From the NCBI GenBank assembly GCA_019420945.1, contig JAHZGF010000054.1, forward strand, positions 1-64,000: 64,000 nucleotides of DNA, read 5' to 3'. The DNA comes from Clostridiales bacterium (GTDB taxonomy: Bacteria; Bacillota; Clostridia; Oscillospirales; Oscillospiraceae). The translations under genes and the position numbers were made by a program. Below the pieces are notes generated by a model. The model made no database searches. It had not been told where the DNA came from and saw nothing but the letters and a program-made list of their open reading frames with translations. The first letter of the stretch is position 1. Each line of letters begins with the position of its first letter. Below, piece after piece: positions 42,495 to 51,021 of this stretch.

Positions 42495-43706
42495 TTACAG
42501 CTGATAGTTCGCGGCGTTGACCATCTTTCTCTTGCCGGAGAAGATATCCTTGAGAAATCCCAGAGGGGAGGTGGCGTCATCTCCGTCGGTGCCGTCCTGA
42601 ATGGCGGCCACATCCTGGCTCACCGCCTCCACCGCGTCCCGCTGCTCCGGGGTGCAGTTTACCACAGCGCAGTCGGAGATGGCCAGCTTTTCCCGGATGA
42701 GCTGGGGCGGTAAATCCGGGGAGAGGATGACGGCGGCGCAGTCCATGAGCTCCAGTCCGTCTTCCTGTTGCAGGGCATCCAGGCCCACCTTGATGGTGGG
42801 GCGGTCGGTGACCAAAGTGCCCTTCACCAGCTTCAGATCATTGTATTCCGCGTTCAGAGCCTCAAAGGTCTCCTGCAGCCGGGCGGGCAGCAGTACTGTG
42901 CCGTTGACCTTCAAATACTCCAGCCGGGCAAGGGCGTTGACTGATTCCTGGGTCAGAATTAAATTGCCGTTGACATAAAGTTTGGCGCCGTGCTTCCGGA
43001 TAGCGCTGTCCGTCAGCGTCAGATCATCGTTGACGAAGGCGCAGCCTTGGGGAACCATCACAATGTCCGTCTCGTCCTCAAAGAGGGAGATGGCCTGCTC
43101 CAGCAGGGGCTGGGCCACAATGGCCTGACGGGTCAGGAATTTAACGCCCTTGTTGACCAGGGAGGCCACATCCAGGCTGTCATCAGTCAACACCACCCGG
43201 CGCTGGGCAAAGTAGTCGGCCTTCTTTGCCCGGAGCACAAAGACAGGATCCACCACAAAGGTGCGCTTGAGCAGGATGGCATCGTCGGGATAGATCACCG
43301 TGGAGCCGTTGACCTGAAGCTGGGGCAGTTGTCCGCTGAGGCTTTCGGGGCAGGTGGCAGAGCCGTTGACGATGATGGCGGCGTAGCCCTGGAGGGCCGC
43401 TCCCGAGTCGGGCTGGATGGTCAGGGCGCCGTTGACCATCAGGGCCACGGGATGTTCTGGAGTCCGATCGCCGGAGATGGTGTAGCGTCCGTTCTGAATC
43501 TTGAGCTGGCAGCCAGTGGGGACGGTATACACCGCGGCGGCGTTCAGGTTGACGTTGTAGCGGTGAAGCAGTTGGGAGGACTGCTCACTGACCAGTACCG
43601 TGGCAGCGTTAATGATCACCTGGTCATAGGTCTGCAGGGTCTCCTCCCGGGTCTGGGTGGCATCACAGAGGGCGCAGTTGATTACCATGGTTTTGGGTTC
43701 GCTCAT
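42495..43706 (-). CDS. beta-helix-like protein of unknown function, ECF operon
   Basis: 403 residues, no signal peptide or membrane segment. Many short strands repeat the phrase VNG(x)LTL or similar (LMVNGALTIQPDSG, AIIVNGSAT, LQVNGSTVI, LYVNGNLILTQE, LKVNGTVLLP) separated by loops, as in bactofilin/polymer-forming or right-handed beta-helix proteins. The N-terminus has CALCDATQTREE, a CxxC pair. I do not know the family. It is the last gene of an operon with an ECF sigma factor and a small basic protein, 12 bp after the sigma gene, so it may be part of the signal-sensing or a scaffold in the same response. Confidence 0.65.
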   Translation of the reverse strand: MSEPKTMVINCALCDATQTREETLQTYDQVIINAATVLVSEQSSQLLHRYNVNLNAAAVYTVPTGCQLKIQNGRYTISGDRTPEHPVALMVNGALTIQPDSGAALQGYAAIIVNGSATCPESLSGQLPQLQVNGSTVIYPDDAILLKRTFVVDPVFVLRAKKADYFAQRRVVLTDDSLDVASLVNKGVKFLTRQAIVAQPLLEQAISLFEDETDIVMVPQGCAFVNDDLTLTDSAIRKHGAKLYVNGNLILTQESVNALARLEYLKVNGTVLLPARLQETFEALNAEYNDLKLVKGTLVTDRPTIKVGLDALQQEDGLELMDCAAVILSPDLPPQLIREKLAISDCAVVNCTPEQRDAVEAVSQDVAAIQDGTDGDDATSPLGFLKDIFSGKRKMVNAANYQL

Positions 43707-43718
43707 ATCAATTCCTCC

Positions 43719-44171
43719 TCAATTTGCGTCGTAGAGTAATTTCAGTTTTCGCCGGGCGCTGGCCAGTTTGGCCCGGACGGTGGAGGGGCTCAGGTCGAAC
43801 AGGTCCCCCAGCTCGGTGGCGTTGTAGCCCTCAAAATAGCGCAGGGTGAACAGCGCCTGTTCCTCCGGGGGCAGTTGGGCGCACAGGGCGGTCACCAGGG
43901 GCCAGGTGTGGTCGTCCTGGTGCAGTACTTCTGCCTCCGGTTCTGGCTCCCGTTGAGCCCGACGGACCAGGTCAATGAACCGGTTCTTGGCGGTGCGCCG
44001 GAGCCAGGCCCGGATCTGTTCCTGGCTCAAGTCCTCCAGATCCTCCAGATGTTCCAGAGCCCGGAGAAAGGTATCCTGCACCAGATCCTCGGCGGAGGCC
44101 GGATTCCCGGTCATGGCGGTGCACCACTGGATTAGCCAGGGCCGGTGTGTGCGGTAAAGTGATTCCAGCAT
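43719..44171 (-). CDS. ECF-type RNA polymerase sigma factor
   Basis: 150 residues, of normal ECF length. Region 2 is at about 12-70 (NPASAEDLVQDTFLRALEHL), region 4 at about 100-148 (LPPEEQALFTLRYFEGYNATELGDLFDLSPSTVRAKLASARRKL). There is no classical transmembrane anti-sigma factor next to it; the neighbours are a 38-residue basic peptide upstream and a soluble beta-helix-like protein downstream. An ECF-type promoter lies before the operon, so it probably switches on its own genes. Confidence 0.87.
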   Translation of the reverse strand: MLESLYRTHRPWLIQWCTAMTGNPASAEDLVQDTFLRALEHLEDLEDLSQEQIRAWLRRTAKNRFIDLVRRAQREPEPEAEVLHQDDHTWPLVTALCAQLPPEEQALFTLRYFEGYNATELGDLFDLSPSTVRAKLASARRKLKLLYDAN

Positions 44172-44175
44172 AGTG

Positions 44176-44292
44176 TTATCTCCGATGTTCCAGCTCCCGG
44201 CGCAGTTGCTCCCCCTGGGTCAGGAGGCTGCGCACCCGGAGCTTGTCAGCTTGGCACTGGGGCCTGCGGTGCGTTCGTTGGATGTGGCGCAT
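44176..44292 (-). CDS. small basic protein, first gene of the sigma-factor operon
   Basis: 38 codons (start MRHIQRTHRRPQCQADK, end ELEHRR). The ATG is preceded by AAAGGAGGGG at nine bases, the best ribosome site in this area, and the stop is four bases before the sigma-factor ATG, so the two are translationally coupled. Eleven of 38 residues are Arg. It has one Cys and a helical C-terminal half. It could be a regulator of the sigma factor or mainly a leader peptide controlling its translation. No family is known to me. Confidence 0.6.
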   Translation of the reverse strand: MRHIQRTHRRPQCQADKLRVRSLLTQGEQLRRELEHRR

Positions 44293-44328
44293 ATCGGAAC
44301 CCCTCCTTTCGCGTGTTTCTATATTAGA

Positions 44329-44352
44329 GACGAAGGAGGGGGCCCAAGTGTT
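44329..44352 (-). promoter_or_regulatory. ECF-type promoter of the sigma operon
   Basis: On the minus strand AAC (44350-44352) and CGTC (44329-44332) are 17 bp apart, the pattern used by extracytoplasmic sigma factors such as Bacillus SigX/SigW. It lies about 37 bp before the start of the small first gene. Confidence 0.55.
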
Positions 44353-44371
44353 GAGGAAAGGAAAGAAAAAT

Positions 44372-44406
44372 TTTAAAAAGCGCCCTCCCCACCCGGGGAG
44401 GGCGCT
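44372..44406 (-). terminator. terminator after the ATP-grasp gene
   Basis: A 12-bp perfect stem (AGCGCCCTCCCC and complement around GGGT on the minus strand) followed by a T/A-rich run, separating the ATP-grasp gene from the sigma operon. Confidence 0.75.
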
Positions 44407-44430
44407 GGAATGTGCGCGGGAGAATGTGGT

Positions 44431-45630
44431 TTAGTCCTGGGCGAAGGCGGTCTGGATAAAGGCATCCACTTCCTTCATAGTGTCGAAGCAGGCGATGGCC
44501 ACCTGATCCCCCATGGTGCCCGCCAGGGCCGGGGGCATCCGGGTGAAGAGCCGGGCGTGGGAGCCGCAGTGCTCCTCCAACTGGGGCAGGGTAAGCTTGT
44601 AGTCGCACTCATCCCGGCGTCCGGCGTAGACGCAGTAGCTTTTGGGCCCCTGGAAGGTGTGGCGCAGCTCATCGAAGGCCACCATATCCGCCCAAATCTG
44701 ATAGACGTCCACACTCTGGCTGTAATTCAGCATGTCCGGGGTGAAGCCGCCGGCGGGACGCATGTTGACCTCCAGAGCCACAATGTCTCCCACGTCCCCC
44801 AGTCCCTTTTTGGCCTGGGTCAGCCGGAAAAATTCCAGATGGAAGAAGCGGCGGGAGGCCCCGAAGGCCTTCAGGGTTGCCTTGCCCGCCCGCTCCACGT
44901 CGGCGGGTACTTGCTTGTTGACATAATAATAGGTGGGGATATGCTCGTTGACCATGTCCATAATAGAGTTGCGAGTAACGTGGCTGGCGGCAAAGAGCAC
45001 CTCGCCCTTGGAATTGCACACTCCGTCGTAGGTGGTCACTTCTCCGGTGATGTATTCCTCCATCAGATAGTCCACCGCTGGCTTATCTGCAAAGAAGTCC
45101 GCCAGCTCCTGGTCGTTTCTGAGTTTGTAGGTGGCAATGGCACCCACCCCGTTGTCAGGTTTGGCCACCACCGGATAGCCCACCTCCCGGGTAAAGGCCA
45201 GAGCCTGGTCCAGCGTGGTCTCCCGGGTCACCAACAGATAACGGGCCACCGGGATTCCTGCCTGGCGGTAAAATTCCTTCATGACGGATTTGCGTTTGTA
45301 TTTTTCAATTTCCTGGGATTTCAGGCCGGTGGTAATGTTGAAGTCGGTACGCAGGGCGGCGTCCAGTTCCAGCCAATACTCGTTGTTGCTCTCCACCCAG
45401 TCCATTTTTCCATAGCGGCCGGTGAAATAACCCAGGGCCCGCAGCACCTGGTCATAGTTTTCCAGGGAGTCTACCCGGTAATACTCGGTGAGGGCCTGCT
45501 GCAGATCCGGGTGCAATTCCTGATAGGGGGCGTCGCCCACGCCCAGCACATTGACCCCGTTCTGCTGCAGACGGATGCAGAACCAGCGATAGGCTTCGGG
45601 AAAATTTGGTGAGATAAAGACGAAATTCAT
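44431..45630 (-). CDS. ATP-grasp family ligase
   Basis: 399 residues from the ATG at 45630. The N-terminal preATP-grasp fold (NFVFISPNFPEAYRWFCIRLQQNG) is followed by the ATP-grasp core: VVAKPDNGVGAIATYKL is the nucleotide loop, DYLMEEYITGEVTTYDGVCN the second half, and LEVNMRPAGGFTPDML the metal site. This is the CarB/PurD-like group often called carboxylate-amine ligase or biotin-carboxylase-like; it joins a carboxylate with an amine or thiol at the cost of ATP. The substrates are unknown; no biosynthetic neighbours are obvious. Confidence 0.8.
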   Translation of the reverse strand: MNFVFISPNFPEAYRWFCIRLQQNGVNVLGVGDAPYQELHPDLQQALTEYYRVDSLENYDQVLRALGYFTGRYGKMDWVESNNEYWLELDAALRTDFNITTGLKSQEIEKYKRKSVMKEFYRQAGIPVARYLLVTRETTLDQALAFTREVGYPVVAKPDNGVGAIATYKLRNDQELADFFADKPAVDYLMEEYITGEVTTYDGVCNSKGEVLFAASHVTRNSIMDMVNEHIPTYYYVNKQVPADVERAGKATLKAFGASRRFFHLEFFRLTQAKKGLGDVGDIVALEVNMRPAGGFTPDMLNYSQSVDVYQIWADMVAFDELRHTFQGPKSYCVYAGRRDECDYKLTLPQLEEHCGSHARLFTRMPPALAGTMGDQVAIACFDTMKEVDAFIQTAFAQD

Positions 45631-45670
45631 GGTGCGTCCCCTCAATTCGTTTAACACTTTTATGTTTTGA

Positions 45671-45699
45671 ATTATACCCGTCCCCGGGGTAGATTGCAA
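45671..45699 (-). promoter_or_regulatory. promoter of the ATP-grasp gene
   Basis: Minus-strand TTGCAA (45694-45699) and TATAAT (45671-45676), spacer 17 bp. Confidence 0.7.
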
Positions 45700-45732
45700 G
45701 CAAAACGCCTGAAAGACGACAGCTTTCTTCCC

Positions 45733-45761
45733 TTGTCCGGGGAAATGATTTGTGATACCAT
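45733..45761 (+). promoter_or_regulatory. promoter of the esterase/YitT operon
   Basis: TTGTCC (45733-45738) and TACCAT (45756-45761), spacer 17 bp; AAAGGAGG then precedes the start codon. Confidence 0.45.
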
Positions 45762-45781
45762 AAAATAAAGGAGGCGAGGTT

Positions 45782-46528
45782 ATGTATCAGGAATATCATA
45801 AGGAATACAGCTTCTACCTGCAGCGGGAGATGGAATTCAAAGTCTATGGCCGGGGCGGGAAACCGGTGCTGGTGTTCCCTTGCCAGAACGGGCGTTTCTT
45901 CGATTGGGAAGGCTTTGGCATGCTGGTGACGCTGGGGGATTACCTGGAAAGCCAGCAGATCCAGCTGTTCTGTGTGGATACCATTGATGCGGAGACCTTG
46001 TCCAACCGACATGGCAACCCCTATGACCGGGTGCGTCGCCATGAGGCCTGGTATAACTACATTGTGGAGGAAGTGGTACCCCGGATCCAGCGCATCAACG
46101 GCACTGGCCAGGGTATTCTGACCACCGGCTTTTCCATGGGGGCCTATCATGCCGCCAACTTCTTCTTCCGCCGTCCGGATCTGTTTGACAGTGTGATCGC
46201 TCTGTCCGGCATCTATGACACGAATGATATGTACGGCGGCTATATGGATGAGGTGGTATATGCCAATGACCCCTGTGTCAGCCTGTCCAATATGCCCCAG
46301 GACCATCCTTACATCCAGATGTTCAATAGCCGCACCATCATTATCTGCGTGGGCCAGGGCGCCTGGGAGGGTCCGCTGTTGGAGGGCACTCGCCGTCTGG
46401 ATGCGGTCTTGCGGGAGAAGGGCATCCATGCCTGGGTGGACTATTGGGGTCTGGATGTCAATCATGACTGGCCCTGGTGGAAAAAGCAGATTCGCTACTT
46501 CCTGCCCCAGGTGCTGAAACAGGCCTGA
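45782..46528 (+). CDS. alpha/beta-hydrolase, esterase D/FrsA-like
   Basis: 248 residues, soluble. The nucleophile elbow GFSMGAY carries Ser near residue 119, and the C-terminal VNHDWPWW offers the catalytic His; an acidic residue in between completes the triad. The family resembles the esterase D/S-formylglutathione hydrolase group and proteins annotated simply as esterase. It is 43 bp upstream of a YitT-type gene on the same strand. The natural ester is unknown. Confidence 0.77.
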   Translation: MYQEYHKEYSFYLQREMEFKVYGRGGKPVLVFPCQNGRFFDWEGFGMLVTLGDYLESQQIQLFCVDTIDAETLSNRHGNPYDRVRRHEAWYNYIVEEVVPRIQRINGTGQGILTTGFSMGAYHAANFFFRRPDLFDSVIALSGIYDTNDMYGGYMDEVVYANDPCVSLSNMPQDHPYIQMFNSRTIIICVGQGAWEGPLLEGTRRLDAVLREKGIHAWVDYWGLDVNHDWPWWKKQIRYFLPQVLKQA

Positions 46529-46571
46529 AACAGAGAAAACACAGGCCGGGCCCTGTTGTCCGGCGGAAGGG

Positions 46572-47447
46572 ATGAACGTTGGAGTGAAGAAGACAATGAC
46601 CTGGGTGGTCTGGCTGCTGGAGATTATCGGAGGATGCGCCGCTTTTGCGCTGGGATTTGATCTGTTCCTGGCCCCCCATGATATTAACGCCGGTGGCCTG
46701 AGCGGATTGGCCATGATCTTTGTGGAGCTGGTGGGCCGGGGCTCGGTGGGCTGGGTGACTTTGATCGCCAACATCCCACTGTTCCTGGTGGGCGGCAAAC
46801 AGATTGGTAAAAAGTTTTTCATCGGCTCACTGATCGGAGCTGTGGCCCTGTCGGTCTGGCTGGAACTGTTTGAACTGCTGCCTCCGGTGCCTACAGAGCC
46901 CCTGCTGGGGGCCCTCTATGGCGGCGTGGTCTGCGGAGCCGGGGCGGGCCTGGTGTTCTTGGCCGGTGCCTCCACCGGCGGATCGGACATTATCGTCCGG
47001 CTGCTGAAAAAGAAGTGGCGCAATGTGGCGCTGGGCAAAATTGTGCTGGGCTTTGATGGCCTGGTTGTGCTGCTGACGGCCCTGGTGTTTCAGGATTTCT
47101 CCAGCATTCTCTACTGCGGCATCACGCTTTTTGGCTGCGCCAAGGTGGTGGACGCAGTGGTTTACAGCTTCGACTATTCCAAGGTAGCCCTTATCATTTC
47201 CAACGAATATGAAGCCATTGCAAAAGCGGTGGGAACCCAGCTGGATCGGGGCGCCACATTCCTGTATGGTCAGGGCGTCTATACCGGGACCGACACCAAA
47301 GTGGTGCTGACGGCGGTAAAGCGCCACCAGCTGGCGGATCTGAAGGAGCTGGTGGTGAGCATTGATCCCAAGGCCTTTATTATCCTGCAGGAGAGCCATC
47401 AGGTGCTGGGCGACGGATTTGTCCGTTACAGTCACGATGCCCTGTGA
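46572..47447 (+). CDS. YitT-family membrane protein (DUF161/DUF2179)
   Basis: 291 residues with five or six membrane segments (about 10-190), then a cytoplasmic DUF2179 domain (about 200-285, AVGTQLDRGATFLYGQGVYTG and SIDPKAFIILQESHQVLGDGF). The N-terminal motif HDINAGGLSGLA is typical of YitT. The start could also be a GTG twelve bases later. The family's role is not established. Confidence 0.82.
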   Translation: MNVGVKKTMTWVVWLLEIIGGCAAFALGFDLFLAPHDINAGGLSGLAMIFVELVGRGSVGWVTLIANIPLFLVGGKQIGKKFFIGSLIGAVALSVWLELFELLPPVPTEPLLGALYGGVVCGAGAGLVFLAGASTGGSDIIVRLLKKKWRNVALGKIVLGFDGLVVLLTALVFQDFSSILYCGITLFGCAKVVDAVVYSFDYSKVALIISNEYEAIAKAVGTQLDRGATFLYGQGVYTGTDTKVVLTAVKRHQLADLKELVVSIDPKAFIILQESHQVLGDGFVRYSHDAL

Positions 47448-47483
47448 TCCCGGGAAAACACAAATGTAAAACCCATATGAGAT

Positions 47484-47526
47484 AAAAACCACTCCGCCGG
47501 CAAAAAGCCGGCGGAGTGGTTTTTTG
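47484..47526. terminator. bidirectional terminator
   Basis: An 18-bp stem (AAAAACCACTCCGCCGGC, loop AAAAA, complement) with T-runs on both sides, between YitT and pflB. Confidence 0.85.
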
Positions 47527-47543
47527 TTGTATGTGAAAGCAAA

Positions 47544-49787
47544 TTACATGCTCTCGTGGAAGGTGCGCTGAATGACTTCCAGCTGCTGCTCCCGGGTCAG
47601 CCGGTTGAAGTTTACTGCGTAACCGGACACCCGGATGGTCAGGGTGGGATACTGCTCGGGATGCTCCATGGCGTCCAGCAGCACCTGGCGGTTCATCACG
47701 TTGACGTTCAGATGGTGGCCGCCCTGGACAAAGTAACCGTCCAGAATAGACACCAGATTCTTTTCCTGCTCCGCCGGGGACTTGCCCAGGGCATGGGGAA
47801 CGATGGAGAAGGTGTTGGAAACGCCGTCCTGGCACACCGCCCGGTAGGGGATTTTGGCCACGGAGTTCAAGCTGGCCAAAGCACCGTTCTCGTCCCGGCC
47901 ATGCATGGGGTTGGCGCCGGGGGCGAAGGGCTCGCCGGCCTTGCGGCCGTCGGGGGTGCTGCCGGTCTTTTTGCCATACATCACGTTGCTGGTGATGGTG
48001 AGGGCGGACAGGGTGTGAATGGCGTTGCGATACAGCTGGTGCTTTTTCAGCTCAGCGGAGAAGTAGGACACCAGTTCCACGGCAATATCATCCACCCGGT
48101 CGTCGTCGTTGCCGTACTTGGGGAAGTCGCCCTCCACCTCAAAATCCACGGCAATGCCCTGTTCATTGCGGATGGGCCGGACTTTGGCAAATTTGATGGC
48201 GGACAGGGAGTCGGCGGCGATGGACAAACCTGCCACGCCGAAGGCGGCCAGCCGCTCCACCCGGGTGTCGTGCAGGGCCATCTGGCTGGCTTCGTAGGCG
48301 TACTTGTCGTGCATGTAGTGGATGATGTTGATGGTGTCCACATACAGCTCCGCCACATAGGACAGAACCTTCTTGTAGTTGTTCAGCACCTTGGGGTAGT
48401 CCAGCACCTGGTCCAGGTCGTGCTCGATCTCCGGAATGACCTTGGTGCCCTTCTTTTCATCCACACCGCCGTTGATGGCGTACAGAAGGCTCTTGGCCAG
48501 ATTGGCCCGGGCGCCGAAGAACTGCATCTGTTTACCCACCGCCATGGCGGATACGCAGCAGGCGATGCAGTAATCGTCGCCGTACAGCGGACGCATGATG
48601 TCGTCGTTTTCGTACTGGATGGCATCGGTGGCGATGCTCATCTTGGCACAATATGCCTTGAAGGCCTGGGGCAGGTTCTGGCTCCAGAGCACCGTCAGGT
48701 TGGGCTCCGGTGCGGCACCCAGATTGGTGAGGGTGTGGAGATAGCGGAAGGTGGTGCGGGAGACCAGAGTGCGGCCGTCCACGCCCATGCCGCCCAGCGC
48801 TTCGGTGATCCAGGTGGGGTCACCGCCAAAGAGCTCGTTGTATTCCGGCGTGCGGAGGTGACGCACCAGCCGCAGCTTCATGATGAACTGGTCAATGAGT
48901 TCCTGGGCCTCCTGCTCGGTGATCAGGCCGGCCTCCAGATCCCGCTGGATGTAGATGTCCAGGAACGTGGCGGTGCGGCCCAGAGAGGTGGCAGCGCCGT
49001 TGTTCTCCTTGGCGCCGGCCAGATAGGCCAGATACAGATTCTGCACCGCCTCCCGGGCATTCTCTGCCGGGCGGCGCACATCGCAGCCGTACTGCTCGGC
49101 CATGGCGGCCATCTCCTCCAGGGCCCGGATCTGCATCTGCACCTCTTCCCGCAGCCGGATGCGCTCGTCGGTCATGGGACCGTCCAGGGTCAGCAGATCG
49201 GCCTTCTTTTCCTCGATGAGGAAATCGGTGCCGTACAGGGGCACTCTGCGATAGTCGCCCACGATGCGGCCCCGGCCATAGGCGTCGGGCAGACCGGTGA
49301 GCAGGCCGGCGGAACGGGCCAGCCGGGTGCGCTGGGGATAGGCGTCAAACACGCCGTCGTTGTGGGTCTTGCGGTAGGTGGAGAAATGCCGCTCGATCTC
49401 CGGATCCAGCTGATAGCCGTACTCCTTCAGGGCGGACTGGGCAGTGCGCATGCCGCCGTAAAGATTGATGATCCGCTTCAGGGGTGCGTCGGTCTGCAGA
49501 CCCACCACCACTTCGTTGTCCCGGTCAATATAGCCGGGACCAAAGTTGTTGATGCCGGAGATGGTGTGGGTTTCCACGTCGATGATGCCCTTCTTGACCT
49601 CCTCCACAATGAGAGCCTCGGCCTTTTCCCAGACCTGGGCGGTCTTGGGGGAGATGGGGGACAGGAAGGATTCGTCGCCGGTGTAGGGGGTGTAGTTTTT
49701 CTGGATGAAGTTTCTGACGTTGATGAGGTGCCGCCATTCGCCGGTACGGAACCCCTGCCAGGCGGTGCAGTTGGGATTGGTGGGCAT
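47544..49787 (-). CDS. pflB: pyruvate formate-lyase (formate C-acetyltransferase)
   Basis: 747 residues, the normal length. The neighbouring catalytic cysteines are in DDYCIACCVSAMAVGK and the glycyl-radical loop RVSGYAVNFN is near the C-terminus. It converts pyruvate and CoA to acetyl-CoA and formate; the radical is installed by the activase encoded just upstream. The two genes form an operon behind a probable ZTP riboswitch, linking formate supply to folate one-carbon status. Confidence 0.95.
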   Translation of the reverse strand: MPTNPNCTAWQGFRTGEWRHLINVRNFIQKNYTPYTGDESFLSPISPKTAQVWEKAEALIVEEVKKGIIDVETHTISGINNFGPGYIDRDNEVVVGLQTDAPLKRIINLYGGMRTAQSALKEYGYQLDPEIERHFSTYRKTHNDGVFDAYPQRTRLARSAGLLTGLPDAYGRGRIVGDYRRVPLYGTDFLIEEKKADLLTLDGPMTDERIRLREEVQMQIRALEEMAAMAEQYGCDVRRPAENAREAVQNLYLAYLAGAKENNGAATSLGRTATFLDIYIQRDLEAGLITEQEAQELIDQFIMKLRLVRHLRTPEYNELFGGDPTWITEALGGMGVDGRTLVSRTTFRYLHTLTNLGAAPEPNLTVLWSQNLPQAFKAYCAKMSIATDAIQYENDDIMRPLYGDDYCIACCVSAMAVGKQMQFFGARANLAKSLLYAINGGVDEKKGTKVIPEIEHDLDQVLDYPKVLNNYKKVLSYVAELYVDTINIIHYMHDKYAYEASQMALHDTRVERLAAFGVAGLSIAADSLSAIKFAKVRPIRNEQGIAVDFEVEGDFPKYGNDDDRVDDIAVELVSYFSAELKKHQLYRNAIHTLSALTITSNVMYGKKTGSTPDGRKAGEPFAPGANPMHGRDENGALASLNSVAKIPYRAVCQDGVSNTFSIVPHALGKSPAEQEKNLVSILDGYFVQGGHHLNVNVMNRQVLLDAMEHPEQYPTLTIRVSGYAVNFNRLTREQQLEVIQRTFHESM

Positions 49788-49823
49788 ATGTTCTACCTCC
49801 TATTTGTGTTCTCTCCCCGGCGC

Positions 49824-50564
49824 TTACAGCTTGGCCGGGAAATTGCTTGCAGTTGCTTGGTTCATCCGGCGGTTCCAGTCCGCCAGCTTGTCCGCGTCCA
49901 TCGGGTCGATTCCCTCCAGGGGATAGGGGAGGCCCATGGTCTGATACTTGTGGACCCCCAGGGTGTGGTAAGGCAGCAGTTCCACCCGTTCCACATTCCG
50001 CAGCCCGGCAATATAATCGGCCAGACCCTCCAGATGGCCGGGGCTGTCGGTGAGGCCGGGAACCACCACATGGCGCAGCCAAAGGGGGACCCCCTGGGCT
50101 TGTACGGATGCCAGGAAGTTGTTAAATGCCTCCATGGGCTGGCCGGTGATCTGCCGGTATCCTTCCGGGGTGTAGTGCTTAATGTCCAGCAGCACCAGGT
50201 CGGTGTGTTTCAGCAGATCTTCATAGTGGCCCAGACCGCAGCCGGCGGTGTCCAGGCAGGTGTGCAGCCCCTCCTGTTTGCACAGGGAGAGGGTTTCGGT
50301 GAGAAATTCCGGTTGGAGCAGCGGTTCACCGCCGGAGAAGGTGACGCCGCCGTCTGAACCGTAATAGGGGCGGAACCGAAGCAGCCGGTCCACCAGTTGA
50401 CGGGGAGTGAGCACCATGGCTTTGGAGCTGCGGTGTTCCCAGGTGTCGGGGTTGTGGCAGTAGAGACAGCGCAGCCGGCATCCCTGGAGAAATACCACTG
50501 ACCGAACCCCCGGACCGTCCACCAGCCCCATGGATTCGATGGAATGAATGTATCCTTGGGTCAT
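49824..50564 (-). CDS. pflA: pyruvate formate-lyase activating enzyme
   Basis: 246 residues. Radical-SAM cluster motif CRLRCLYCHNPDTW (CxxxCxxC), preceded by DGPGVRSVVFLQG, and TFSGGEPLLQPEF, all typical of PflA. It generates the glycyl radical on PflB. GGAGG precedes the ATG at 50564. Gene order is pflA then pflB, with 36 bp between. Confidence 0.93.
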   Translation of the reverse strand: MTQGYIHSIESMGLVDGPGVRSVVFLQGCRLRCLYCHNPDTWEHRSSKAMVLTPRQLVDRLLRFRPYYGSDGGVTFSGGEPLLQPEFLTETLSLCKQEGLHTCLDTAGCGLGHYEDLLKHTDLVLLDIKHYTPEGYRQITGQPMEAFNNFLASVQAQGVPLWLRHVVVPGLTDSPGHLEGLADYIAGLRNVERVELLPYHTLGVHKYQTMGLPYPLEGIDPMDADKLADWNRRMNQATASNFPAKL

Positions 50565-50593
50565 AAATCCTCCGATCCCCCAGATTTTGGCAG

Positions 50594-50700
50594 AAAAAAC
50601 GACCGTCCGGGCAGAATGGTTGCCCAGACGGTCGGCTCAATCGGACATCATACTTCACGTGGTCAATTCCACATAGATTCCGTCAGTCGTATGATTCTGG
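50594..50700 (-). promoter_or_regulatory. ZTP (pfl motif) riboswitch upstream of pflA
   Basis: Read on the minus strand: a CATAC/GTATG stem (50689-50693 with 50649-50653) encloses GACTGACGGAA and a GTGG/CCAC hairpin, the 5' domain of the pfl motif. After a linker comes CCGTCTGGGCA (50621-50631), matching the conserved 3' pseudoknot element. That element is also the 5' arm of a 13-bp terminator hairpin ending in six T (50594-50599), 30 bp before pflA. So folding of the aptamer and termination exclude each other, as in known ZTP switches that turn genes on when ZTP builds up in folate shortage. Confidence 0.82.
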
Positions 50701-50968
50701 CTGGATTCTAACATGGTGGTCCCGGCTTTGTCAAGGGCAGGAATGAGGCCTGGTATAGAGTGAAATCCACGGACAAAAGCAGAAACAGATGCGGAAATGA
50801 TCGAAAAACGCTGAAACGGTTTCCCCTAGATCAGCGAACATACAAAAATGTGAGAAATATCAGATTAGAAGAAAGAAAAAACTGGATTTATTTTTATGTT
50901 GCAACTGGGGAATCGGTGAGCGGAGGACAGATGCGAAAGGGGAGCGAACGGATGGCGGGCCCCACGGG
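50701..50968. other. intergenic region, no gene seen
   Basis: AT-rich between about 50755 and 50930. A short open frame on the plus strand (50760-51059) has no ribosome site and runs through a terminator. The pflA promoter should lie near 50710-50760. Confidence 0.4.
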
Positions 50969-51007
50969 CAAACGCCCTGTCGGCCAAGAAGGCCGACAGG
51001 GCGTTTG
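50969..51007. terminator. terminator hairpin after the serine-hydrolase gene
   Basis: A 17-bp perfect stem (CAAACGCCCTGTCGGCC, loop AAGAA, complement) without a long T-run. Confidence 0.65.
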
Positions 51008-51021
51008 TTGTTGCTGGAAAA

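Noticed and set aside
47556..50357. A 933-codon open frame on the plus strand
   Set aside because: Runs antisense through pflB and into pflA, both certain genes.
50594..50640. Simple terminator of the serine-hydrolase transcript
   Set aside because: A terminator hairpin already follows that gene at 50969-51007, and the stem here overlaps a conserved ZTP pseudoknot element just before pflA.
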